DNA of 64,000 nt, from the NCBI GenBank assembly GCA_964019335.1, contig OZ025668.1, positions 124,001 through 188,000 on the forward strand. The letters are read 5' to 3'. Within the stretch, counting starts at the first letter, position 1, and each line of letters starts with the position of its first letter. Positions 28,529-39,795 of the stretch are shown here, piece after piece. Position numbers and translations under genes: made by a program. The stretch comes from Diplonema japonicum (taxonomy: Eukaryota; Euglenozoa; Diplonemea; Diplonemida; Diplonemidae). The notes below the pieces were generated by a model. It saw only the letters and a program-made list of their open reading frames with translations, was not told the DNA's origin and did not search any database.

Positions 28529-30993
28529 TCAGACCCCCGACCGTGTTCTGTAGTACATCATGAACACGATGGACATAAAGAGTAGAATCGGGATCCCCAC
28601 GTAGATCCCGATCGTGAGCGCATCGGCCTCGTCACCGCCGGGCAGCACTGTATTGAGGTAGGTGCGGCAGATGGAGCGGGATATCTTAACAGCGGGGTTC
28701 TCCGGCAGAGCGGTGGGTGCAGCTTTCAGAGCTTCTTCGGAAGGTTTTGAGAGCACTGCTTGTGAAAACCAGTGCTTCCGCCCGTCAGCAAAGTAGATGA
28801 GTGCCGAGTCGAGGTTTGTTTGGCAGATGAGCCCTGCCTTGCCCAAGTAATTCAACTTATCGTCGTTCCACCCACATGTTGCATACTTGCATTTTGTACA
28901 CACCATCTCACAATCTGTGTTGATTTGAGCATGCTCCCCTTCGTAAAACCGTATTTCGACACTACCGCTCGCCTCCATTTTGCGCATCAAGTTCTCCAGT
29001 GCGAACTCCTCTTCCTCAAATGCGTTCTCAACACGTTCTACAGGACGTGATGGTGCAACGTGCACCACAACAGACGGGCTTGCCGGTCTGGGAAGGACAG
29101 GCTTGCTGACCAATTCCATCGCTTCATGTTTTACCCTATAAACCAGCGACCCACGGAATATCTCTTCCTCTTCTTGCACGCGGATCCTTTGCGTTTCTTC
29201 ATCATCGACTAGCTTCTTCAAAGACTCCGTAACGAGCAAATAATGAACCTGAAAGCCACTTCCCTGTTGGTGGTGATGTGGTGATCAGAACACGCGGGGC
29301 ATACCTCCAATTTCTTCGCTGCAACAGCCTGCTCGGCTGCGATACTCTTGCGGTCTTCCTGTGTTTTTCTGCTCGTACAATGTTAAGTTGCCACGTACCT
29401 GCTCAAGCTTCATGCAGCACCTGACGTACAGTGGGTCGTAGTCGTAGGTTGCTTCGATGGAGTCGCGTAGCGTGCATTCCGTCAGCTCGCAGTAAATAAG
29501 GTTGTAAGTGTAGTAAGAAGTGCTGGATACGATAGAGCGCGACTGCGACTCGGCGATGAAGAAATCATTCTTTTGCTTGCTTAGGGAGTGGAGCCATGAT
29601 TGGTAGGCAGAATAGATGCTGGCTAGCTGCCGCAACATGTCAGCAAGTCCCATTTCTGCTTCCTCACGCAAAGCATGCCTCTCCCTGTGCTCTGTGTCTA
29701 TTAGAATCTTTGTAATGCGCATCTCTTCTGCAACACGTCGTCTCTCTTCTATCATTGACTCAGACCTTGCCACGTACTCGTCGTCTTCCAGTTCGCACCT
29801 CCCGTTTGCCTCCTCTATCAACGCCAACTCTCGTGCGGTGTGCTCTGCTCCCTCAAGATCTCGTCGCGCTCTGTCATGTTTGATTTTAATTAGTTCGTTT
29901 CATACCTAGCATGAGCCTTCCCCATTTGTGTCCTCTTCGCCTCGATCTCCGACTTAAAAGCGGAAAGCAGAATTTGCTGCAAAGATATGATCTCCTGCAC
30001 TTCCAGGTCCTCCTCGTTGTAGAGCATCTTCCTCTCGCGCTCTTCGTCGATGATGGTGTTCCGAAGCGCTTCCTTCTGAAGCTCTTCCTTCTCTGCCCCT
30101 TCACGTAGTTTTGCCTTTCGGCTGTTCAGCTCGTCAACGAGAAGGGCCCTCCAGGTCTCCTCCTCGAGGTTTACGAACATTCTACGGCTATCAGTTTCGC
30201 TCACTAATGTATACTCGACTTGCTGTTCGTTGTGCAGCGTCAAGAGCTGTCCAAGGCATGCCTCCTGCATCGTGTCCAGCTCCGCGAGGACTGTGGACAG
30301 GTACTCCTCTGCAATGGTTCCCCATTCAGTGTCGTCGCGCTGCGCATGCTCCTGAAACAACAGAGCTTCCCAGTTGCTGTTCTCAGAGCTGAGCATGGCT
30401 TCCCTGTCTTCTGTTTCCGACGTTTCGAGACCTTCTCGCGCTTTGCGCTCGTTTTCTTTTTGCTCTTCTTCATATCGCAGAATGCTGACCAACCATTCAC
30501 ACAAAGACACCCACCTGGCATCCTCTTCGTCTTCGATGAGCCCTCGCTGCGCCCCCTCTTCAGCCTCCATCACGTACATGGCGTACACCTGGTGCGCTTC
30601 GGATGTTGTTTCGTCGTTTTGAACCGCTCGCCGTTCATCATCTTCTTCAAGCACGGCAGTGTCCCTCGCAGTGTGGTACTCAAGGGATAGAGTGTGGATG
30701 TCGGTGAAGGCAGCGATGGCGGTGTTGCGCTCATCGGATATTAAAGCCCTTCTGAAAGGTTCTTCGCATTCGTGGTGTGTCGTGAGCAGGAACTCGTACC
30801 ATGGGGGGTACATGAGGTTCCTGTTGATGTCTTCCTGTCCGTCGATCTCTTGCCGTGCCTCCTCTTCCCCCTCCTCTACCTCCCCACGTTCCGCCAACAA
30901 CGCTTCCGTTGTCTTGATGACGACATCTTGCACGTTCTCAGACGCCGCCTTACCTGGTATCGCTTCCTCGAGCTTGTCCAGCCATTTGAACAT
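28529..30993 (-). CDS. Long coiled-coil protein with C-terminal membrane anchor
   Basis: Four exons: 30993-29906, 29870-29399, 29358-29305, and 29263- or 29248-28529. Introns are 29871-29905 (35 nt), 29359-29398 (40 nt) and one starting at 29304 with two possible acceptors 15 nt apart. The product is 777 or 782 aa. Most is Glu/Arg-rich helix with recurring E-x-x-x-R-x-x-L and E-E-E-x-x-R motifs, and a repeated theme around Y/W-E-x-L-x-x-x-E. Near the C-terminus (about 660-720) lies a Cys-containing segment. The last 35 residues contain a membrane helix (IGIYVGIPILLFMSIVFMMYY) and RTRSGV. It is likely a tail-anchored tether or cytoskeletal linker. The three-way join is supported because each splice keeps the frame open and removes a stop. 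Confidence 0.7.
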
Positions 30994-31083
30994 CCCACAG
31001 CGACAACGATACCTAGAAGTGTCGTTAAAATAAACAGTGGGGGGGAAGAAGAAGAAAAAGAAAATAAAGAAATGTCCGTAATT

Positions 31084-31369
31084 CTACACGTATTTGTACG
31101 GATTTATCGGGGAGGCCCCCTGCCCCAAGGCCCCAGGGTCCACGCTCACCTTGCTGAACTGTGACCGTCTGCTCTCCCTTTTCAACACCTTCCTGTTCAA
31201 GATCCCGCTGCAGCTGTTTATTTAATCGTCTTCTTTTGCAACAATCCGGTTTTGCATACCTCTTGCACACCAGCTTCGTGATGGGCCCCTCGAACTCTGT
31301 TACCTTCCCCTTGCACATGGCGGGCACGTAATCCATGCACGCCCACTGCTTAATGTGCTTGAGGTCCAT
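31084..31369 (-). CDS. Small Cys-containing protein, 79 aa
   Basis: Exons 31369-31260 and 31213-31084 with a 46-nt intron at 31214-31259 (GTATGC...AACAG). Splicing turns ...KLVCKRYAKP... into ...KLVCKSCSGILNRK..., giving C-x(7)-C early and C-x2-C later, possibly a zinc ribbon. The end is ...SPINPYKYV. An acceptor-like TTAACACAG lies 20 bases before the ATG. The unspliced frame would continue into Phe/Leu-rich spacer, so the spliced form is preferred. No family recognised. Confidence 0.55.
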
Positions 31370-31521
31370 GGCCTCGTGTAAATCTGTGTTAAGAATTGTT
31401 GAAAAAGATCAAAACACACAAAAAAAAAGAAGAAGAAAATAAAACAGACAATTGTGTAAATTGAAGAAGCGCCATGCGGTTGACTGATGGCGAGATGCAA
31501 GATGTAGGAAAGTACTCCTAG

Positions 31522-34500
31522 CTAGTGGGAGAAAGCTTCCAGGAAGTCACTTACGAAGGATGTGCCCTTCTGGGGGTGCCTGGGCGGTGTGAGTGATGGT
31601 GAGGGGACTTCGGGTGAGGATGAGTTACGTGCCGGAGGAGGTCTCTTGTCCCAGTGTACTGCGGGTGGCAGTTCAGGCTCGAAGTTCTTGGGAAGCACGT
31701 TCTGTTCCAAAGGCTTGAATGGCTTCGGCTTGATGTTGAACTTGTTAACCACTTGCCTGTCCGACCTCACAGAGGGGTGCAGCACTCTCTCTGGAACGGG
31801 TATTGTCGGCACAGGTTCGGGTAGAGCAGAGACACATAATGGAGTGGAAGGTTCGCAGTCCATTTTCAAGAGCAACCTTTTTGCGCTTTGGAACTCTTCC
31901 TTACTCAGGAAGCCCTGTGTCACCATTTCAGTCAGCTTTGCCAGCTGATCGATCAGCGACACATGAGAAGACGCGGAAGTCGAGGATACTGCACTCGGTA
32001 CAGGTGGCGGCGTTTGGCACTGCACCTGCACCTTCATTGCCTTAGGGTGGAGTAGAGGCTCATCTGATACAAGAGGCTCATCAGGTACTGCCTCGCTAAA
32101 AACATTCTCATTAAATGCTGGTGGCTCAAGCTCTTTTTCTGCCTCGGGGAGAGGAGGCTGAGTGCTCACTGGGGCAACCCCCATACTCATGCCAAGTCCC
32201 CTACTCTCAAGTCCAAGGTCGAATCTCCGTCGCTTGGAGGAAGGCAGGCGCACTGGCATCTCCGACACCTCTGGCACAGGGTCACTGTCACCGAAGTCTA
32301 TGTCAAGACCAAGGATGTCAGGAGGTTCGTTCTGGGGATGGGGAGTATCGAAGTCTAAGGCGCACATCTCTTCAGAAGGATCTACACTACCATCCCTAAA
32401 CACAGGAGTACGGTCCTGAAACCCGAAAGACAAGCTGCTGGCAGATACGCTGCACTGAGAGGTGGGCGGCGTAACGCTCTTACCTTTTTCTCTTTCCTCG
32501 TAGTCGCTCGAGAGTGGCAGCTGAAACTTGGTGAGTGCCGCTGTGGGCATTCCCTTGCGCTCTCTCCCGTTTAGCGTCTGCAGCATTTTGAGGTGGACCT
32601 CTTGTGGGTCGGGAATAGGCTTATTAGGAGGTGCCGAGGGTTTGACCTTCCCCTTCGGTGTTGGATTTGGTTTTGTGGGGCTGAGGCTGGGTTGTTTTTT
32701 CGTTTGCTTAGGTAAAGGAGCGGAGGTGGGAGAAGGAGTGCTAGAAATAGGCTCACGCGAAACTGGCACTACCGAATCTTCAACTAGCGTGGGGGCCTGT
32801 GGGGGAGGGGTGCGCAGCTGGAAGGACCTGCTTGTGTCGATGCCCAGCCACATGTCGTTCACAATCCAAGTTTTCAACGTGATGGCAGAACTAGGGACAG
32901 GGAAGTGCGCTGTGAAGGTATGCATGTCAGGTGGCACGCGGCGGTGGCAAACAAGCTTGTCGCTGTCCGTTGAAGCCAAGACGACGCAGGCAACAGGAGG
33001 GGCACCGATGGACGTTTTGTGCAGCGTGAGGGTCTCCGCTTTGTAGGTGACAGTGTACGTGGGCAATGAAGATACAAAAGACTTGATGTTAATCCCAAAG
33101 GGAGCAGCGCGGCCAGTGACCTGCTCAATCCTGCAAGCGTCAGCTGCCTTCAGGTCGTTGAAGGTCGTGATGCCGATGCTGCCTAACGACGACGACATGA
33201 CGGAGCCCACGCCCTCTAGCTGCCGCAGTAGCTCCCCGGATTCCCACATCTTACGCTTCACTGACCTGAGCAGGCTATATCCGTTCACCATCATAAGGCA
33301 GTGCTCCTTTGCGTCGCCACACTCGATGAGGTGCCTAAGGAGCCGAGGGAATAAGCACACGACCCTCCCCTGATCGTTTTTGATGGACCACTCGTCAATG
33401 GTTACCTCTTGAACCCAGCATTGTATGAGGATGTACACCTTGTGCCACGACTCCGACACGTTCTTCTGCTTCCCATTGTGCATCAAAGGGTGCCTCAGCT
33501 TTTTGTTGTAGTCGTTAAGCAGCTTCTTCTCGCCCTGGCGCAGCCGAAGCTCCTCGAACTCGCCACACTTGCTGATCACCTCCAGCACGTCGGAGATGGT
33601 CATACTAGGCGCGCAGTGCTTGTGGATCACGTACACGCTCTTGTAAGATAAGTAGTTGCGTGCCATGCTTTTGCCAATTCGCGTTGCTTCCAGGTTGCCA
33701 TTCTTCTGCATCGTCACGCACTCTGCTGCAACCAGGTTCGCGATGATGTGGTCGGCTTGGTGGTGAAGCTTTGTGTCCAACTCGTCACCCGCCAAGTTGT
33801 CATAGCCGTAGTAGCTAGGGTTGCTGTGCACACGTATCCAGAAGAAGGTGGTGCGGAACCACTCCATGACTATGTCGCTCGTGTTGATGGTGCGCAGCAC
33901 GATCTCAGCGTTGACGTGTTCGATGTTGCACTCGCCCAGCTTCGACTCCACAACGTTTGCCTCGGTTGCGACCTGCTGCAGGCGCGCCTTCTGATCGTTT
34001 GACGTGAGGATCACAGCCACACCCTTGTCGTCGAGCCCTGCCCGCCCTGCACGTCCCGCCATCTGCATCACCATACTGCTTGTGAGCTCCTCTGTCTTCC
34101 CGTTCACGAAATGCGCGGTCCCTTTAATGACCACCAGCCTTGCAGGGAGGTTCACCCCCAGTGCCAATGTCGATGTCGTGCAGAGTATCAACACTTTTCT
34201 CCCGAAAAAGAGCTGTTCAACGAATGTCCTCTCGGCAGGCATCAGCCCTGCGTGGTGGAAGGCCGTGCCCTTCTTGAGGCACTCGATGAGCTGCTTGTTG
34301 CACACGTCAGACGGGATGTCGACAGGGGGTGTGGTCGTGGTGTTGATGCTGAGGTTCTGCGCGATGTGAACCGCGGTGAGCGCAGCAGCACGACGTGTGT
34401 GGCAGAAGATCAAGGCGGGCTTGCCTTGGCCGTACTCGACAAGGATGTTGGGGATCTTGTAGGTGAGGTACTTCTCGAAGACAAAGGGGGTGGTCTTGGC

Positions 34501-35247
34501 TTGGTACGAGAGAACGACGAGGCCAAGGGGCACAGGACGGTCGGTGGGGGAAAACGTGATAACGTTGGCTCGCGGAGCGCAGAGCCAGTCCCCAATATCA
34601 GGGGCATTGGACATTGTGGCCGAGATCGCAACAAAACGAAGGTGTGACGCAGCATGGGCTTCCCTGCCGCCGCTGCTGCCGGACCTTTGGTGCGCGCTTC
34701 TAATGGTCTTCATGCGTGACACCAGTGCTTCAAGCACTGTGCCACGCCGCTCAGCGAGAAGATGTACTTCATCGAGAAGAATGAGACCTATGTCCCGTAC
34801 GCAGGTGGTGATTACTGCCTCGCGCCATCTTCTTGTAACGGAGTCGAACTTCTCGGGGGTTGTGATGATGATGTCCGTGCTGAGGATGTGCTGGATGTGG
34901 TCCTCATGTTCGCCTTCAGTGTCGCCGGTGATGCTTTGCACCCTTATGCCCAACGGAGCGAAGTCCTTCTCCCATTCGCACGCCTTCTCGTATGCCAACG
35001 CCTTAATAGGTGCAATGTACACAGCTTTCAGACGGTTCCTCCCATTGCTGCGGTTTCCCTTAAAGAGGCGGAGAATAGCCAAGACCATTAGAACAGTCTT
35101 GCCGCTCCCTGTCGGCGCACTGACAACTACACTGCTGTCGCTTCCTAGTAAGATGTCCACACATCGTGCCTGGACCTTGTTGAAGTCGGTAAAGTTGAAG
35201 TTGAACTCCATTCCATGTCGTGATAAAGCTTCTTTCGCGTTGCACAT
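31522..35247 (-). CDS. HFM1: HFM1/MER3-like DExH helicase
   Basis: Single exon, 1241 aa. The Ski2-like helicase core shows F-N-x-V-Q-A-R before motif I A-P-T-G-S-G-K-T (about residue 44), motif Ia A-P-I-K-A-L, motif II D-E-V-H, motif III S-A-T, and motif VI M-Q-M-A-G-R-A-G-R-A-G-L-D. A winged-helix and Sec63-like region follows to about residue 750, the layout of MER3/HFM1. This helicase unwinds recombination intermediates and promotes meiotic crossovers in the nucleus. The C-terminal 450 residues are Pro/Ser-rich and disordered, with one short helical module (SLIDQLAKLTEMVTQGFLSK...) that looks like a SHOCT domain. CTAACTGCAG lies six bases before the ATG. Ski2-like relatives (Brr2, ASCC3) have two cassettes; this has one. 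Confidence 0.88.
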   Translation of the reverse strand: MCNAKEALSRHGMEFNFNFTDFNKVQARCVDILLGSDSSVVVSAPTGSGKTVLMVLAILRLFKGNRSNGRNRLKAVYIAPIKALAYEKACEWEKDFAPLGIRVQSITGDTEGEHEDHIQHILSTDIIITTPEKFDSVTRRWREAVITTCVRDIGLILLDEVHLLAERRGTVLEALVSRMKTIRSAHQRSGSSGGREAHAASHLRFVAISATMSNAPDIGDWLCAPRANVITFSPTDRPVPLGLVVLSYQAKTTPFVFEKYLTYKIPNILVEYGQGKPALIFCHTRRAAALTAVHIAQNLSINTTTTPPVDIPSDVCNKQLIECLKKGTAFHHAGLMPAERTFVEQLFFGRKVLILCTTSTLALGVNLPARLVVIKGTAHFVNGKTEELTSSMVMQMAGRAGRAGLDDKGVAVILTSNDQKARLQQVATEANVVESKLGECNIEHVNAEIVLRTINTSDIVMEWFRTTFFWIRVHSNPSYYGYDNLAGDELDTKLHHQADHIIANLVAAECVTMQKNGNLEATRIGKSMARNYLSYKSVYVIHKHCAPSMTISDVLEVISKCGEFEELRLRQGEKKLLNDYNKKLRHPLMHNGKQKNVSESWHKVYILIQCWVQEVTIDEWSIKNDQGRVVCLFPRLLRHLIECGDAKEHCLMMVNGYSLLRSVKRKMWESGELLRQLEGVGSVMSSSLGSIGITTFNDLKAADACRIEQVTGRAAPFGINIKSFVSSLPTYTVTYKAETLTLHKTSIGAPPVACVVLASTDSDKLVCHRRVPPDMHTFTAHFPVPSSAITLKTWIVNDMWLGIDTSRSFQLRTPPPQAPTLVEDSVVPVSREPISSTPSPTSAPLPKQTKKQPSLSPTKPNPTPKGKVKPSAPPNKPIPDPQEVHLKMLQTLNGRERKGMPTAALTKFQLPLSSDYEEREKGKSVTPPTSQCSVSASSLSFGFQDRTPVFRDGSVDPSEEMCALDFDTPHPQNEPPDILGLDIDFGDSDPVPEVSEMPVRLPSSKRRRFDLGLESRGLGMSMGVAPVSTQPPLPEAEKELEPPAFNENVFSEAVPDEPLVSDEPLLHPKAMKVQVQCQTPPPVPSAVSSTSASSHVSLIDQLAKLTEMVTQGFLSKEEFQSAKRLLLKMDCEPSTPLCVSALPEPVPTIPVPERVLHPSVRSDRQVVNKFNIKPKPFKPLEQNVLPKNFEPELPPAVHWDKRPPPARNSSSPEVPSPSLTPPRHPQKGTSFVSDFLEAFSH

Positions 35248-36346
35248 ACTTCTGCAGTTAGGGGATCCTGTTGGCTTTTTTCCCCCTTCTTTTTGTTGTA
35301 TAGGAGAAAATACAAAATAAAGAAAAAGAGTGAAAAGAGAGAGAAAAAAAAAATGGGGTAAAAAAAAAAATTGGTTGAAAAAAAAAAAAGAAAAAAAAAA
35401 AGAAAAAGAGAGAAACGGGGGGGGGGGGGGGGGAAGCTAAACGGGGACGGGGGAAAGTGAGAGAGCAAACGCTGCGGGGATATAAAAAAAAAAAAAGACC
35501 CACCTTGTCAGTCCATAGTTTCTTGGCATTAGTGTTGGAATAGAATAGATATAAGAAGGAAAATCTTTAAATTAAAGTATAAGCGCCAGATACCTGCTGT
35601 TGACTGGTGAAAGAATCTTTTCCGAAAGGAGGGGCAGTATTTAAAAAGAGGTAAGAAAGGGAAGGGAGCTCAAAAAAAGAAGGAGGGCCCTTCCTTTTTT
35701 CATTTTCATTTTCTTTTTTTTTTTAGATAGAAAGAAATAAAGAAATAGATAAAGGGGGGGGGAGAGAAAAAAAAGAGAACTGCGCAAGCATATTGTTTTT
35801 AAAAAATAAAGCCAAAATGAAAATGGGTGAGGGGATAAAGTGCTGGCTCGTTACTGTTCTTTCAGCCTATATATGTCAGTTTGTTCCCTCCAGAACACAA
35901 GTGAAAAAGGCTTTTATAACAAAATAAAGGAAAAGGGGGATGGTGCAGTGGGGAAGGGGGGGGGGGGGGGTCAATATAAAAAGCATCTACCTTTCCTTGC
36001 ATTTCGAAGAAAAAAAAAAGAAAACTTTGTACCACTAGAAAAAAAAAATCGAAAAAAACCCCAAAAAGTAACTAAAGGGCAGGTTGAGCTGGCTAAACGA
36101 TAACAAAAAAAGGGGGGGAGGGGGGCAAGTTCTTCTTCAATCTTGACAAATGTTCCTTTGATAAATACTGTTGCCAGAAATAAAGAAAAATATTTGTGTG
36201 TGTTTCTTTTTTTTTTTTTTTATCACTACCCCCCGCACTGGCTTAGCGCTGTATGTGGAATCTGAAAACTCTTCAATGGAATTTCAGGTCGCGCAAAAAA
36301 TGATCATGAGGAATAAAAGTTTAAAAAAAAATTAAAAAAAAAAATA

Positions 36347-36389
36347 GGGCGTTGATTGCAACACTAGCTTGGCGTTAAGCGTGCAACGA
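36347..36389 (+). repeat. Dispersed short repeat (TTGATTGCAACACTA family), short form
   Basis: Contains GTTGATTGCAACACTAG then GGCGTTAAGCGTGCAACG, ending in an A-run. Matches 39796-39859 except that 22 bp lying between two TTAAG pentamers in the longer copy are absent here. The flanks of both copies are A-rich. Confidence 0.75.
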
Positions 36390-36654
36390 AAAAAAAAAAA
36401 ATAAGAAAAAAATAAAAAATAAAAGAAGAACAAAAAGCCACACAGCTCTATGTCTTTCCCTTCCTCCGGAGAAGGGGAGCAGTCGGGATTCCCAACTTTT
36501 TCTGGTCAGCTTCTTTTTTTTTTTTTTTTGTCTTTTTTTTTTTTTTTTTTTTTTTATTTTTTTTTTTTTAAATTTCTTGTGTCTTATGTGTTTCTTCGTC
36601 TATATCTAATCCTATTTTCTCTCTTTTTGTTTTCTTTTGTTGTTTTTCTTTTAT

Positions 36655-37714
36655 ATGAGCTCGTCCGGACGAAAATGTCAACACTTTTTTAGGCACCCCC
36701 GAAAATTTCTTGTTTTGATTATTTGAACAAAAAAAGGGCAGCATGCAACCATAGGAAGATGACATATATGGTGTACATGACGCCGTTCTTTCAATTGCGA
36801 TGCTTGTTTTGCCATGAGGGTGGCAGGCTTTGCAACCGGCTGCCCCCGGGAAGCGAAAAATAGAGGTCAAAAAAACGGCAAAAAACGTTTAAAATGCAAT
36901 TTCACTGCTTAAAATGCAGCATCTAGGGTGCATAAAATTGGTGTTCAAGCGCACTTGTGACCCCTGGGTACAACCCAGGGTCGGGTTACTGCTAAAAGTA
37001 CTTAGCGAAAAATATATGGCGCCGCATAGCCCCCGAAAATCCAGTTTTTTACACCCTATTTTTTTGGCTTTTTCAAGGGGTTCCTAAGGATTTTGGCTTT
37101 TTTCAGAATTCTTAACACTTGCCTGCTCATGCAGAGCTTCGACATTGGTATCTTTGGGGTCAAACTTTCATTCCCTACCCATCTGCTGAAGTTTTTCCTT
37201 TTCTTTTGCACTCATAATACTTTAAAAGTGAAAATTCTGCTTTTTAAAGGGATTTTAGCCTTAAATAGGCCAAAATGGCACTTTAAGGTAAGTTCTCCCC
37301 ACCCCATTTTAATAGTGATTTAGAGTCCAGCCCACCCAAAATGACCCCAAAGGTTTCACAGATTTTCAATCTGCGTCCATTCCTCCTGTCGCTTTTCACG
37401 GAAAAACGAAAATAAAAGGTGTCTTTGAAGGGAACCTGCAGTATGTGACAGGATCGCCATAAAAATGGAGTCTGGGTTATTTGTAACTTCCAAATTGAAT
37501 CGTTTGCCAAAAACCATTCTAAAAAACATGTTTTTGCACGTGCGTTTTAAAAATAAAACAAACGGCGAGCATTTTGACCTATATGGTGTTCAAGCTTAGA
37601 CTGCATTTCTGCACAGAAAGTGGTGTCGGACTATTTTTTTACTTAGAAATTTAACGGGGGTTTTACGCCGCATAGGAGGGTCATTTGTTGACATTTTTTC
37701 CCGGACGAGCTCAT
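36655..37714. mobile_element. 1060-bp element with terminal inverted repeats and TTAT flanks
   Basis: The left end is ATGAGCTCGTCCGG then ACGAAAATGTCAACA. The reverse complement of the right end is ATGAGCTCGTCCGG then GAAAAAATGTCAACA. TTAT stands immediately outside both ends (36651-36654 and 37715-37718), a likely 4-bp target duplication. No ORF of transposase type is present; the longest frame is 76 aa and low complexity. The composition differs from the surrounding homopolymer spacer. Internal sequences include three variants of GGTGTTCAAG/GGTGTACATG. A copy of the hairpin repeat lies inside at 37420-37458. It is probably a non-autonomous DNA transposon. Confidence 0.75.
37420..37458 (+). 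repeat. Dispersed hairpin repeat, copy C
   Basis: Same subtype as copy A: TCTTTGAAGGGAACCTGCAG then TATGTGACAGGATCGCC. It lies within the inverted-repeat element at 36655-37714, so it either moved with that element or was inserted in it. Confidence 0.75.
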
Positions 37715-39023
37715 TTATGCTACTTTCTGTTTCTTTTTCTTTTTTTTTTTCTTTTTTTTTTTTCTCTACTCCCTTCTTCCACGTAAAAAAAAGAAGAAGA
37801 AAAAATAAAATCAAGATAACATTAGCGAATCCTTGGGGGTGGGGGGGGGGGGGGGGGGAGTTTGTTCCCCCCCTTTTTTTTACCCTCTCTTTTTTTTTTT
37901 TTTTTCCCTTCCCATCCCGCGAAAAAGAAAAAAAAGAAGAAGAAAGAAAGAGAAAAAGAAAAAAAAAAAAGAATGAAAGTATGCAAACCTAAATAAAAGC
38001 TCAACGTAATTTTAAACCATTCTTCCCCCGTGGAAAAAAAAAGGAGGGGGGAAAGTGCCCTCGGGCATGATGGCAGGAATGGACCTGTTTTCTTCCTTTC
38101 TTTATTTTCATCTCCTTTAATTTCGTTTTTGTTTCTCCCCTTTTTAGCGACAATTTCAGCATCCTGGCTGCTTGTCCAGTAGCGAAAAAGCTCGTCTCGA
38201 TACCTTAGTTTGTATCCTGATCTGATTGATTTTTTTTTTTTCATCTTTTTTTTTTTTTGTTTAAAAATAAGTTTTCAGTTTTCTTTTTTTTTTTTCTTCT
38301 TTTTTTTTTTTTTTTAGAACAGTAGTATTTTTAGATTAAAACGAAAACAAAGGAAAGAGGGGGGGGGTGAAGAAAAAAGTACTAACTACCCGTCTGAACG
38401 AATGGGGAAAAAAAAAAAAAAAAAAAAAATAGTTACATGGTTTGAAGCCTGGTCGCTTGGTTCCTTTTTTTCCCCCCCCCTCTCTCCTCCGAAAGAGTAA
38501 GGGAAGCAAAAGGAAAAAAAAAAACTTTCCCCCTTATTTATTTTTTAAATATAAAGTATACAACTATAAATCTTTTTTTTTTTTCTCAACCATTTCTTTT
38601 TTTTTTTTTTTTTTTTTCGAAATTTTAAAAATTTAAAAAGAAAAATCACTGTGTGTGTGTGTGTGTGGCGTGGTGTGGTGGAGATTTCTGTTTCAAACCC
38701 AACAAAGCTGGTGGTGGGGCCGTCTGTGTACTTTGAGCACGACGGACTCCACGCTGCCAGCCAGGGAAAAAAAAAAGAGAAAAAAAAAAAAAAACTATAC
38801 TTTACTCAAAACACGATCACACAAATTTAGATGCTAACCGTGATTGGGGTCGCAAGGGGGGGGAGGGGGGGGTACACATCTCTGTTTCTTCTCAATGAAC
38901 TTGTGTGCGCGTTTTTTTTTTAAAAAAGAGTCAGTTGGCCGTAAAGGACCACTACTCTTTTTAGCAGATAACAATTCATTATCAATATATTTATTTCGCC
39001 TCTTCTGAAATTACTTATATGCC

Positions 39024-39320
39024 TCAATAGGCCAATTTTTGCCTCGGTTCAGTTCCCAGTGGGGCAACTTTTCCTCTCAGTTTGTCAATTTCCCCATCAA
39101 GCTCTCTAAAAGACTTCAAAAAATACCGAAGCAGCAGAAAGTGAGGAGCGAGTGGCCACGCCAGGTATCTTGTTGTACCCCATTGTGCCCCTCGTGGTGA
39201 AGTAATTTCGAGAGTGTCGCGAAACAAAACCACTTACCTACCGCCAAGTGATGCTTTACCGACCTCGAGGTAACGGTAAAGTCAATACTTGTTGGCAGTA
39301 AATAGCTATTTCTTTGTTCA

Positions 39321-39358
<38 letters not shown>

Positions 39359-39390
39359 AGAGCCCATTATTCCCACCGCTTGCAATACCA
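39024..39390 (-). CDS. Possible small gene, structure uncertain
   Basis: A minus-strand frame ending at 39024 encodes RYLAWPLAPHFLLLRYFLKS followed by a charged helix and ends ...PRQKLAY. The mix of residues is protein-like and unlike the Lys/Phe-rich noise around it. An upstream exon in another frame may encode LLPTSIDFTVTSR, joined through a GTCGGT or GTAGGT donor to an AAG acceptor at about 39166. The first exon and start codon are not clear, and a 40-nt T-run on the coding strand lies upstream, perhaps inside an intron. Function unknown. Confidence 0.35.
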
Positions 39391-39600
39391 AAAGTTGGCA
39401 TGAGTCATTATTCTCCCGGTAATAAAAGAGGGGGAAAAAAAACTGGACATTTTTAAAAGGCTTTTCAAGTGCACCTTTTACAAGAAAAAGTGAATATAAA
39501 AAAAAGAACAAAAAAAAAAAAGAAAACGTAACTACTGACCTGAAAAGAAAGGAAAAAAAAAGGGGGAAAAAAAAAAAGACTCTTTTGAAACTGGTTGCTT

Positions 39601-39633
<33 letters not shown>

Positions 39634-39795
39634 CTTTTCTTTCCCCCCTTTTTGTTTTCTTCTTCTTTTTTTTTTCTTCTCTTTTTAACTTTCCTCCCCC
39701 CTTTACCGTTTTTTTTTTCTTTTTTGTAATCTTTTTGTTAGTTTTGCAAAGTGGAAAGAGGAGAGAGAGAGAGAGAGGAAAAAAAAAGAAAAATG

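Noticed and set aside
36240-36295. GTATGTGG...TTTCAG as an isolated intron near 36250
   Set aside because: It is on the plus strand with no exon of coding quality on either side.
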